The notes under the pieces are model-generated. The model did no database searches and had not been told where the DNA came from. It saw nothing but the letters and a program-made list of their open reading frames with translations. Both the position numbers and the translations under genes were made by a program. Positions 1 to 6,552 of a stretch of 9,865 bases of DNA are shown piece after piece. This DNA comes from Terriglobia bacterium. Its GTDB lineage: Bacteria > Acidobacteriota > Terriglobia > UBA7540. Location: the NCBI GenBank assembly GCA_022866195.1, contig JALHUF010000487.1, positions 1-9,865 of the forward strand. The letters are read 5' to 3'. Within the stretch, counting starts at the first letter, position 1; each line of letters begins with the position of its first letter.

Positions 1-21
1 CAGCGCCCCGCGCGGGTTCTG

Positions 22-58
22 GCAGGCTGGCGCAGAGCGCAGCTCTGCGCCAGCCTGC
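22..58. repeat. Perfect 17-bp inverted repeat (hairpin)
   Basis: Bases 22-38 and 42-58 are exact reverse complements, separated by a 3-base centre (gca). The stem is GC-rich and should be very stable in RNA or single-stranded DNA. No T-run follows on the plus strand, so it is not a textbook intrinsic terminator. It may end transcription of a gene lying before base 1, or be a REP-like dispersed palindrome. It lies upstream of the likely promoter at 104-132. Confidence 0.7.
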
Positions 59-103
59 GCCTCGATTTGAACCAAACTGCCCCACTACCGCTCCGGCAGC
101 GGG

Positions 104-132
104 TTGGAGGTTACCCGCCCGCGTGTTATACT
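104..132 (+). promoter_or_regulatory. Candidate sigma70 promoter, extended -10, for the S41/deacetylase unit
   Basis: A -35-like TTGGAG (104-109) is followed by a 17-base spacer and TATACT (127-132), preceded by TGT (124-126), which makes an extended -10. The -10 matches the consensus at five of six positions; the -35 is weak (three of six). Transcription would start near base 139, giving a leader of about 43 bases. A 6-bp inverted repeat, gcgggt (99-104) and acccgc (113-118), flanks the -35 and could be an operator. Confidence 0.55.
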
Positions 133-162
133 GACTACGTGCGGGGCGTCGCGTGCCCGCCG

Positions 163-177
163 CTGAAGGAGCTTCAG
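163..177 (+). promoter_or_regulatory. Ribosome binding site inside a small hairpin
   Basis: GAAGGAG at 165-171 is a strong Shine-Dalgarno sequence 11 bases before ATG 183 and supports that start. The same bases lie in an inverted repeat, ctgaag (163-168) and cttcag (172-177), with loop gag. Folding would partly hide the site, so translation could be modulated. The site itself is clear; its regulation is inference. Confidence 0.5.
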
Positions 178-182
178 TTCGG

Positions 183-1400
183 ATGAGCAAACGCATTCGT
201 CTCTTGTTGATCACCGTCTCTTGCTTCCTGGTTTTGTACATTGTCCTGGGCGGTCTGCTTGGCACGAACGACTCCACCAGCGATAAGACTTACCGCAATC
301 TCGGCGTGTACAGCGAGGTCCTTTCCCGCATCAAGAGCGATTACGTTACCGAGCCGGACCTGAAGAAGGTAACTGGCGGAGCCATTCGCGGTTTGCTCGA
401 AGCGCTCGACCCTTACAGCACCTACTTCTCGCCGCAGGAATACCAGGACTACCTCCGCCAACCGGAGGCCGGCCCGGCCAGTGTCGGCATCTTCCTTGCC
501 AAGCGCATGGGATTCGCCACCGTAGTCTCCGTCCTTCCGGGAAGCCCGGCGGAGAAGGCGGGAGTCAAGGTGGGCGACCTGATTGATCGGGTGGAGAATA
601 CCGCGGCGCGGGAACTCTCCGTGGTGCAGATCCAGCGGCTACTGGCAGGCCCTGCGGGGAGCACTGTGACGCTCACGCTGGTGCGGGAAGCTCGGGCCGA
701 GCCTCAGAAGGTGCCTATCGCGCGCGCCGTGCTGAGCTATCCTCCCGTGGTGGCGAAGATGGTGGAGGAGGGGGCGGGCTATATCCGCATCGCCAGCTTC
801 AGCAAGGGCAAGGCAGCAGAGATTGCCGCCAAGCTCAAAGAACTCACCGCGAACGGCGCCGATAAGATCATCCTCGACTTACGGAACTGCGCCGGAGGCG
901 AGACGCAAGAGGCGGTGGACACCGCCAGCCTGTTCCTGGAGAAGGGTCTGGTAGCTTACCTCCAGGGCCAGCGCTACCCGCGACAGGATTTGCCCGCCAA
1001 GCCGCCCGCCGACGTGTGCAAACTGCCCCTGGCAGTTTTAATCAATCAGTCAACGGCGGGACCGGCGGAGCTGGTGGCCTCAGCCATCCTGGGAAACAAA
1101 CGCGGCGCGCTCGTGGGAGTGCGCAGCTTCGGGGTCGGCGTCTTCCAGAAACTGATTCCCTTGGACGATGGGTCCGCGCTGCTGCTTTCGGTGGCCAAAT
1201 ACTATGGACCGGATGGCAAGGCCATTCAGGACAACGGGGTGGCGCCCAGCGTGGTCGAGTCAGGCACGGGCGAGACCGCCATCCTGGACGATGAGGGCGA
1301 GCCCACTGAGCCCGAACACTTCGGCGGCAAAGACGACCTGCAACTGCGCAAGGCCATCGAAATCCTGAAACAGCAATACACGCCGGCGAAGGCCGCCTGA
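183..1400 (+). CDS. S41/CtpA-family PDZ protein, probably catalytically dead
   Basis: Family S41 enzymes are periplasmic C-terminal processing proteases that cut envelope proteins. This 405-residue product has an N-terminal membrane anchor or signal (about residues 5-28), a CtpA N-terminal helical region ending in LDPYSTYFSP, a PDZ domain (about 95-180), and the S41 core, including ILDLRNCAGG and the YYGPDGKAIQ region near the end. Against the usual core (TASASEI ... TFGKG) the matching stretches read TAGPAEL ... SFGVG. The nucleophile Ser is therefore Gly293 and the general-base Lys is Val318, while the surrounding residues (N..TA..AE, NKR, G..) are kept. I infer a pseudoprotease that may bind peptides through its PDZ domain. 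ATG 183 is preferred over GTG 153 because it has the better ribosome site and puts the hydrophobic segment at the N-terminus. It is followed after 3 bases by the deacetylase gene, as in ctpA-yibQ loci. Confidence 0.9.
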   Translation: MSKRIRLLLITVSCFLVLYIVLGGLLGTNDSTSDKTYRNLGVYSEVLSRIKSDYVTEPDLKKVTGGAIRGLLEALDPYSTYFSPQEYQDYLRQPEAGPASVGIFLAKRMGFATVVSVLPGSPAEKAGVKVGDLIDRVENTAARELSVVQIQRLLAGPAGSTVTLTLVREARAEPQKVPIARAVLSYPPVVAKMVEEGAGYIRIASFSKGKAAEIAAKLKELTANGADKIILDLRNCAGGETQEAVDTASLFLEKGLVAYLQGQRYPRQDLPAKPPADVCKLPLAVLINQSTAGPAELVASAILGNKRGALVGVRSFGVGVFQKLIPLDDGSALLLSVAKYYGPDGKAIQDNGVAPSVVESGTGETAILDDEGEPTEPEHFGGKDDLQLRKAIEILKQQYTPAKAA

Positions 1401-1403
1401 CCG

Positions 1404-2540
1404 GTGCCCAGCCGTCATCTCCAAAGACGCAAGAAACGGGTTCTTCTCGCCCTGGGCCTTTTCCTTCCCCTCCTTCTGGGCGCAATTCTTCTGACGTTCT
1501 ACATGAGGTCCCGCGCCCAACACCTCAGCCCGGACGAACGTCGGCAGATCGCGGGCCACTTTCGGGACGTGATTGAACGCACCGGCGGCAGTCAGGTTTG
1601 GGTGAAGGAAGCACCTTATGCTTCCTTCCCGCCGCCACGCGCCGATGCCGCCCCTGAAGTTCTGGTGGTCTCGGCAGGTTTCGATACTGTGCTCGCGGCG
1701 ATGCAGGAGGAAGCCAAAGGGGAAGGCCTGCAACTCCAAGCCAAGATCTCGCGCGGGCAGCGCGGGCGCCTGATCGATATCCGCCTGACGCGCGGCCGCG
1801 AACTGGCGGGCCGCTGGCGGCTGCGCGAGGTCGCCCGGCTACGCCGCGCGGCAATCATCATCGATGATCTGGGACAGGACCTAGACGCCGCGAGCAAGCT
1901 GCTCGCTCTCCCCTATCCCCTGACGTATTCGGTCCTGCCCCGTCTGCGTCACTCCGTGGCCACGGCCGAGGAGGCTCATCACCGGGGATGCGAGGTAATA
2001 CTCCACCTGCCCATGGAGCCAGATTCTTCCGCCCGGGCGGGACAGGGCGAGATCAGAGTTCAAATGGGCGCCAGCGAAGTAAGGCGCATCATTGACGGGG
2101 ACTTGGCCTCGGTGCCCTACGCGGCGGGTGTGAACAATCACATGGGCTCACGCGCTACCACGCATCGCGCAATTATGGCCGTGGTGATGAAGGTCCTAGC
2201 CGACCGCCACCTCTATTTTGTGGATAGCCGAACCACGCCGGCCAGTGTGGCCCTCGCCGTGGCCCGGCGCCAGGGGTTGCCCACGTTCTACCGTTCAGTC
2301 TTTCTGGACGATACAGAAACGGCCCCCTATACGCTGGGACAACTCCGCGAGTTTCACCGCATCATCGACGAGCAAGGTGTAGCTCTAGCCATTGGCCACC
2401 CCTATCCCTCCACCCTCGCCGCCCTGGCAAAGTTCTTGCCCGAACTCGCGCGGGACAACATCCAGTTGGTCCCGGCTTCCCAGCTTCTCCATCTACCCGA
2501 GGTCGCGCACCTCACGCCGCCCGGCCCCACCACTCCCTAA
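1404..2540 (+). CDS. Divergent polysaccharide deacetylase (YibQ family)
   Basis: This is a member of the divergent polysaccharide deacetylase family (Polysacc_deac_2, YibQ-like), which has a NodB-like fold and is presumed to act on cell-wall or surface glycans in the periplasm. The 378-residue product has a basic N-terminus, one membrane anchor (about 12-33), a poorly conserved stretch to about 148, then the catalytic domain. Motifs kept are IIIDD (D154, D155), HLPMEP (H201), NNHMGS (H246), FVDSRT (D274) and IGHPYPST (H332). These match the expected metal-binding and active-site positions, so the enzyme looks intact. The GTG start lies 3 bases after the S41 stop codon, with GAAGG about 10 bases upstream, so translational coupling is likely. 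The first in-frame ATG (codon 34) would remove the anchor. The exact substrate cannot be read from sequence. Confidence 0.9.
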   Translation: MPSRHLQRRKKRVLLALGLFLPLLLGAILLTFYMRSRAQHLSPDERRQIAGHFRDVIERTGGSQVWVKEAPYASFPPPRADAAPEVLVVSAGFDTVLAAMQEEAKGEGLQLQAKISRGQRGRLIDIRLTRGRELAGRWRLREVARLRRAAIIIDDLGQDLDAASKLLALPYPLTYSVLPRLRHSVATAEEAHHRGCEVILHLPMEPDSSARAGQGEIRVQMGASEVRRIIDGDLASVPYAAGVNNHMGSRATTHRAIMAVVMKVLADRHLYFVDSRTTPASVALAVARRQGLPTFYRSVFLDDTETAPYTLGQLREFHRIIDEQGVALAIGHPYPSTLAALAKFLPELARDNIQLVPASQLLHLPEVAHLTPPGPTTP

Positions 2541-2599
2541 GGTAAGCCTGCCGCACCTCTTCAAGAATTTGCCCACTCTATAGATGGATCTCAGGCGGC

Positions 2600-2620
2600 C
2601 ATCTGTCCGCCGGACGGATG
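2600..2620. terminator. Possible bidirectional terminator hairpin between convergent genes
   Basis: Bases 2600-2609 and 2611-2620 form an inverted repeat with one G-U pairing; a realistic fold is an 8-bp stem with a 5-base loop. It lies in the 143-base gap where the deacetylase gene and the minus-strand glycine-zipper gene converge. No T-run follows on either strand, so efficiency is uncertain. Confidence 0.35.
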
Positions 2621-2683
2621 AGCCAAGGGACACGGCGGCAGCAGGATGAGGTACAGGAATCCCGCCCTCAGAAAGGCTTGTGA

Positions 2684-3337
2684 TTATTGGCTTCCGGCAG
2701 GAATGTTGACAGTAACGTCCCGGTCGAGGCGCATGCCGATCAGAGAACCGGCCACCAGGGACGCCTGCTTGCCACGCGGAAGCACTAGAGCGGCCACCAG
2801 GCCCCCGACCCCAGCCGCGGCGCCGCCTCCAATCCCGGCTGCTGCTCCGGCCGCTGCGCTGCTCGCGACAATCATCATTTGCTTCTTGCGCGAGGCTCCC
2901 CGGCCCTTGAGCTCACCCTCTACCCCCACGTAGGAATTCGAGTCGTCCTCGCTGGAGAAAATCTCCGTCAACGAACCGACAATGGCCACCTTCTCGCCGC
3001 TGGGCAGCTCCACGGTGTCAAAGACGATGTACAGATAACCACCCTTGCCTTTTCGCCTCGCGCCCTTTACTTCGCCGAGGTGCCCATCGATACGTACGCC
3101 CTTGGGCAGGACGTCGCGGTCCTCAACCGAGACTGGATCGAGCAACGTGGTGAGAACACGGTCGCCGGCTTTAGAGGTTTTGGAGTTAATCGTAGTGTGC
3201 AGTTGGAGCTTGAATTCCGTGCCTTCCGGGATGGTCCACTCTTCGGTTTCACTGGCAGCCGGCTGCTGCGCGACCAGGCGGGCCATCCCCGCCACCAACA
3301 GGCATGGCAACAGCACGGCAACAAACCGTCCCTTCAT
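2684..3337 (-). CDS. Secreted glycine-zipper protein, short paralog
   Basis: Function unknown; likely periplasmic or membrane-associated. The 217-residue product has a signal peptide (about 1-23, ending near LVAQQ), then a beta-rich domain starting IPEGTEF (36-42) with LPKGVRIDGHLGEV. A basic stretch (RKGKGG) and a second beta segment follow. A glycine/alanine zipper (about 158-184) precedes a final segment (GSLIGMRLDRDVTVNIP) that again resembles an IPAGT-type strand. The layout repeats that of the gene at 3589-4575, so the two look like tandem paralogs. The IPxGTxhxVxL and LPKG phrases recall the barrel of VirB10/TrbI-like proteins, but that is a loose resemblance. ATG 3337 is chosen because GGAGG lies 7 bases upstream and the signal peptide begins there; an earlier in-frame ATG at 3394 lacks these. 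It lies 251 bases downstream of its paralog. Confidence 0.75.
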   Translation of the reverse strand: MKGRFVAVLLPCLLVAGMARLVAQQPAASETEEWTIPEGTEFKLQLHTTINSKTSKAGDRVLTTLLDPVSVEDRDVLPKGVRIDGHLGEVKGARRKGKGGYLYIVFDTVELPSGEKVAIVGSLTEIFSSEDDSNSYVGVEGELKGRGASRKKQMMIVASSAAAGAAAGIGGGAAAGVGGLVAALVLPRGKQASLVAGSLIGMRLDRDVTVNIPAGSQ

Positions 3338-3400
3338 CTCCAGTCCTCCCGCTCCAGCACTCAGCATAATGACGGGCTCGCTCGCCGCGGCCAAGCCTCC

Positions 3401-3430
3401 ATTTGACCATCAATTGTCCGAACTCGTCAA
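3401..3430 (-). promoter_or_regulatory. Weak candidate promoter for the short glycine-zipper gene
   Basis: On the minus strand, TTGACG (3430-3425) is followed by an 18-base spacer and TCAAAT (3406-3401). The -35 matches five of six consensus positions and the -10 four of six. It would start transcription about 55-60 bases before ATG 3337. The 251-base intergenic gap makes a separate promoter plausible, but the match is modest. Confidence 0.3.
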
Positions 3431-3526
3431 AAAGAAAATTGCGCCGTGCCCCCAGACCGCAACTCTTCAGGTTGGATGCAGTCCCACCCGCAAGGTTGGC
3501 CCTCTGGCGCCGCCCTACCCACGCGA

Positions 3527-3543
3527 TTGCCGGTCGGTGGCAA
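3527..3543. other. Small hairpin downstream of the large glycine-zipper gene
   Basis: ttgcc (3527-3531) and ggcaa (3539-3543) form a 5-bp stem with a 7-base loop, about 46 bases past the stop codon of the minus-strand gene ending at 3589. There is no T-run. It could contribute to termination, but it is short enough to be chance. Confidence 0.2.
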
Positions 3544-3588
3544 GTCGCCGCGCCACAAGCCGCTGCCGAGCCAGACCTCGACGCCTCC

Positions 3589-4575
3589 CTAGCGAACCAA
3601 GGTGAGCAGATCGAGGATCTTATTGTTGCGATCAAGAATCAGAGCGCGCCCGGCCACAATCACGCGCGAATAGCCCGAGGGCAGCCGCGGCAATTGCTGC
3701 TCCAGCTCCACCGGAAAGGGCTCGACCCTCTTCTGCAAACCCGGCGGCAAGGTCCCGTTACGCTGCAGTTGCCTCTCCAGCCCGGGAGGAAGGTGGCCTC
3801 CTCGCTTGGCCAAGCCCGGGGGCAGGCCGCGCCCGCCGCCATAGTAGCTGCGAATCACGTGCTGGTCACGTTCTGTGAACAGGAGGGCCTGCGCTGTTTC
3901 GCGGACGCGCTCCCTCGCGCCCCCACGCTGCTCACCGCCATAAGCCTCCGCAGCCTCAGACGCTTCTCCGCTTTTCGGCTCGACGCGCGAGGCCGCCGCA
4001 GCGGGAGCGGTCCCCCCTGTACCACCACCTACAACAAAGGTGAGCACAGTCTCCGCGGGCAGCACGATTTCCTTCTTCCCCGTCATGTAGGCAGTAGTCG
4101 TGCCGGCTCCGGCGCCCACCACAGCGCCTACTGCCGCCCCCTTCTTTCCACCCACCGCGCCACCGACCAAGGCTCCCGCTGCCGCCCCACCGCCAATCAG
4201 CGCCACATTGCGCAGCAAATGGGACTTGCCGTCAATCCGCAGCGCATCGGTGCGTACGGACATCAGCTCGAGGGCAATCGAGGCTGGACGCTTCAGCCGC
4301 CCGGAACTAACCACTTCCGTCACCCGGCCGTGTACCGTGGCGCCCCGGGCCAGCAGCGTCCTGCCGCCCACCACCACAGGCTGCACGACGGTCCCAGAGA
4401 AGCTCTGTCCGGACTGTGTCTCACCAGTATGAAGCTGGTTACTTAATCGCACCTGAATCTGGGTGCCAGAGGGAATTGTCACACTCTGTCGCTTCTGGCC
4501 TCCCGCCGCGGCCGCAGCGCTTGCCAGAAAGAACACTACCAACGCTGCCGCCAGGGTTAATGAAAGGCGTCGCAT
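3589..4575 (-). CDS. Secreted glycine-zipper protein with CigR/RcnB-like C-terminal domain
   Basis: Exact function unknown. The 328-residue product has a signal peptide (1-24, ending AAAAAGG), a beta-rich domain (about 34-110) opening with TIPSGTQIQVRL and containing LLARGATVHGRVTEV, and a long glycine zipper (about 128-160). A GKKEIVLPAETVL strand (166-178) and a low-complexity Gly/Ala/Glu linker (182-225) follow. The C-terminal domain (226-328) has three LPPGL repeats (251, 262, 276), then PFPVELEQQLPRLPSGY and RVIVAGRALILD. That C-terminal pattern is typical of small periplasmic RcnB/CigR-type proteins, usually found alone. The first half matches the neighbouring gene at 2684-3337. ATG 4575 is fixed by AAAGGAGG ending 4 bases upstream; ATG 4602 lies nine codons earlier and would precede that site. 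The stop codon is TAG. Confidence 0.75.
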   Translation of the reverse strand: MRRLSLTLAAALVVFFLASAAAAAGGQKRQSVTIPSGTQIQVRLSNQLHTGETQSGQSFSGTVVQPVVVGGRTLLARGATVHGRVTEVVSSGRLKRPASIALELMSVRTDALRIDGKSHLLRNVALIGGGAAAGALVGGAVGGKKGAAVGAVVGAGAGTTTAYMTGKKEIVLPAETVLTFVVGGGTGGTAPAAAASRVEPKSGEASEAAEAYGGEQRGGARERVRETAQALLFTERDQHVIRSYYGGGRGLPPGLAKRGGHLPPGLERQLQRNGTLPPGLQKRVEPFPVELEQQLPRLPSGYSRVIVAGRALILDRNNKILDLLTLVR

Positions 4576-4579
4576 GTTG

Positions 4580-4587
4580 CCTCCTTT
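4580..4587 (-). promoter_or_regulatory. Strong ribosome binding site deciding the start at 4575
   Basis: On the minus strand AAAGGAGG is a near-perfect anti-16S match placed 4 bases before ATG 4575. It favours this start over the in-frame ATG at 4602, which would leave the signal peptide nine residues further in. Confidence 0.75.
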
Positions 4588-4677
4588 GCGATTGGTCGGC
4601 ATTTGCTGCCTGTCGCCTTAAGGATTCTTCGCCGCGCCCGACTTCGCGATGCTCACCCACCCAGATTGAATCAGGTC

Positions 4678-4690
4678 GGGCAACTTGCCC
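4678..4690. promoter_or_regulatory. Odd-length palindrome in the leader of the large glycine-zipper gene
   Basis: gggcaa-c-ttgccc is a perfect 6+1+6 palindrome, lying about 26-38 bases downstream of the candidate -10 on the minus strand. The size and position would suit an operator, but 13 bases of symmetry can arise by chance. Confidence 0.3.
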
Positions 4691-4715
4691 AGGTAGCAAT
4701 CTCGCTGAGGCCCGT

Positions 4716-4743
4716 AGTATACCGCGATTTCCCCGCCCCCTAA
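4716..4743 (-). promoter_or_regulatory. Candidate promoter for the large glycine-zipper gene
   Basis: On the minus strand TATACT (4721-4716) matches the -10 consensus at five of six positions. A weak -35-like TTAGGG (4743-4738) lies 16 bases upstream. Transcription would start near 4709 and leave a leader of about 130 bases before ATG 4575. It sits just downstream of the porin stop codon, so this gene could be expressed independently of the porin. Confidence 0.45.
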
Positions 4744-4782
4744 TTCGCCAGAGACTGAAAGGCACCGCCAGCTCCCAGAGGT

Positions 4783-6552
4783 CTAGAACGTGAAGGCGAG
4801 TTGGCCGAGGTAACGGAACGTTGTCTTGGCCCCGCGTTGCAGAGGAACAAAGAATTGTTCGGCAGGATTCGAGGGCCGTCGCTCATCCTGGATGAACAGC
4901 AAGTTCTGCCATTGGAGAAAGCGTGCCAGTCCCAGGTCAAAGCGCAGCGCGTGGACGCTGATGTTGACACCCGTGCCGGTGCCGAGGTCGTCGTCAGTGA
5001 ACTGGGATATCAGGGAATTCGCGTCCTTGATGGCAAACTGGTAGAGGAAGCGCACGTCCCCGAGGCCCTTCACGGCGCCCACATTGGCCGAGGCCATGAA
5101 AGCATCGCGCAACTTGCTGGTGCCGGTGTTGCGCGAGGCCTGGAAGTCTAACCACAGGGGCATGGTCCGCCCGCGCAGCGTCCAGCCCGGGCGCTCCAGG
5201 CGATACGCCACGCGCACGATCTGGAAGCCACGCGCACTGTAGATGGCTCCGCCCGGCGCCGTCGTAGCGTTTCCAGCGCCGGTCATCGGGCCGGCCAAGG
5301 CAATCCCCAAGCCGTTGCTCACCACCACCGGGTATCCACTGGCCAAGCTGGCGAGCTGAATCTGGTTCGGGTTTCGGTAGAATTGAATGTCACTGGCAAA
5401 CTGATGGCTCCAGTTCGCGCCCAGGCCTCCCTCGAGAACCACTCCCGGGTGAAAGAGGTTCGCGTCCCGCACTTTCTGGCCGACCTGATAGCCGGCGACG
5501 GTAAAGGGCGAGGTGGAAGAAAGAATCACCACGTTCGGGTTGCTCAAGAAATACTCACCCGCGCGAAACTGAAGGCTTTTGAGACCCAGAGGATTCGAGC
5601 TTAGCGGGACACGCACGATCTGCTGAAAGCCATTGAACCTGACGTCGTCGTCCCAGAGGAACCGCATGTTATCTGCAAAGACCTCCTCCATCCGGCCCCC
5701 GCGCAGCGCAAAGTTCGCGCCGGGATGAAATTCCACGTAGGCCTCTGCAATCGAGAACGGATGCTTGGCAACCGTGGAGGCAAAGTCCTGGTCGTTGGTA
5801 ATCCCATTGTTCAGCGGGCCGGTGGAAAGCTGCAGATGAAACCGGAAGCGCGGGTCCAACTCCTTGTCCAGATTCAGCCGCAACCGGTAACGGCTGCGAA
5901 TGTTCTGCAACGGGCCGGCAATGTCGTTCCCGGAGCGGGCCTGAACATCAGCCCGAAAGCGGAAGTCTCCGCTGAGCTTGAAGCCACCGAGATTCTTCAA
6001 GGCGCTGTCCACTCGCGCCGCGAGCTCGTCAACCTTGTGGGTGTACTGCTGGATCTCGGCGTGGCTGGAGGGAGCTGGCAAGGTTGCCGCCGCGGTTCGG
6101 GTGGGAGGAAGCGGCACAACTTCAGCCCTTGTTCCCGCAGGAAGTGCTGGCCTGAGGCTTGCCACCTGACCAGCATCAGGAGCCTGAACGGATGCAGCCT
6201 GCAACGTCTGTAGCGCCTGTTCGAGCCTCCGCCTCTGCTCCTCCAGCGCCAGCCGCAGTTGCTCGATCTGCTTTTGCTGGAAGGCCATCTGCTCTTTGAG
6301 GAGCGCGACCTCGTCGGCTACTCCGCTTCCCGCGCCCATCTGAACGTGTTGCCGCTCGAGGCGCGCGGAAGCCGCCAGCCGTCGCTCCAATTCCCGCTGA
6401 GGCCGAGGCACGGCGGTTCTTCCGGCGAGCCGGCCAGATTTGCTGGACGCTTCGTGCGTCTCCGCGGCGCGCGCCGAAAAACCTCCCGGCAAGTACGCCG
6501 CGAGAAAGATCGCGCTAACCACTGAGCAGGTCGTGATTCTTCGCTTCTCCAT
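4783..6552 (-). CDS. Putative outer-membrane porin with N-terminal coiled coil
   Basis: A predicted beta-barrel channel protein, probably of the putative-porin type. The 589-residue product has a signal peptide (about 1-29, ending SARAA), an Arg/Gln-rich helical region forming a likely coiled coil (about 78-120, with LLKEQMAFQQKQIEQLRL), a Pro/Ala-rich linker, and a second short helix (164-187). The barrel begins near residue 190 with FKLSGDFRFRADVQ. Alternating strands such as RYRLRLNLDKELDPRFRFHLQL and LRGRTMPLWLDFQASRNTG follow, and the protein ends LAFTF. The terminal Phe is the usual outer-membrane assembly signal and supports the TAG stop codon as real. The N-terminal helices may form a trimeric stalk reaching toward the cell wall (inference). 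GAAGGAG lies 7 bases before ATG 6552. Substrate unknown. Confidence 0.82.
   Translation of the reverse strand: MEKRRITTCSVVSAIFLAAYLPGGFSARAAETHEASSKSGRLAGRTAVPRPQRELERRLAASARLERQHVQMGAGSGVADEVALLKEQMAFQQKQIEQLRLALEEQRRRLEQALQTLQAASVQAPDAGQVASLRPALPAGTRAEVVPLPPTRTAAATLPAPSSHAEIQQYTHKVDELAARVDSALKNLGGFKLSGDFRFRADVQARSGNDIAGPLQNIRSRYRLRLNLDKELDPRFRFHLQLSTGPLNNGITNDQDFASTVAKHPFSIAEAYVEFHPGANFALRGGRMEEVFADNMRFLWDDDVRFNGFQQIVRVPLSSNPLGLKSLQFRAGEYFLSNPNVVILSSTSPFTVAGYQVGQKVRDANLFHPGVVLEGGLGANWSHQFASDIQFYRNPNQIQLASLASGYPVVVSNGLGIALAGPMTGAGNATTAPGGAIYSARGFQIVRVAYRLERPGWTLRGRTMPLWLDFQASRNTGTSKLRDAFMASANVGAVKGLGDVRFLYQFAIKDANSLISQFTDDDLGTGTGVNISVHALRFDLGLARFLQWQNLLFIQDERRPSNPAEQFFVPLQRGAKTTFRYLGQLAFTF

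Noticed and set aside
153..182. GTG 153 as the start of the S41 gene
   Set aside because: It lacks a ribosome site at normal distance and would add ten residues ahead of the membrane anchor; ATG 183 follows GAAGGAG.
1..186. Frame 1 open from the window start and ending with an ATGA overlap at the S41 start
   Set aside because: The predicted peptide has no recognisable family pattern and runs through a perfect hairpin and a good promoter, so this is more likely intergenic.
3403..4446. 347-codon open frame on the plus strand opposite the large glycine-zipper gene
   Set aside because: The minus-strand frame has a signal peptide, a strong ribosome site and family motifs; the plus frame reads as Arg/Pro/Ala-rich noise.
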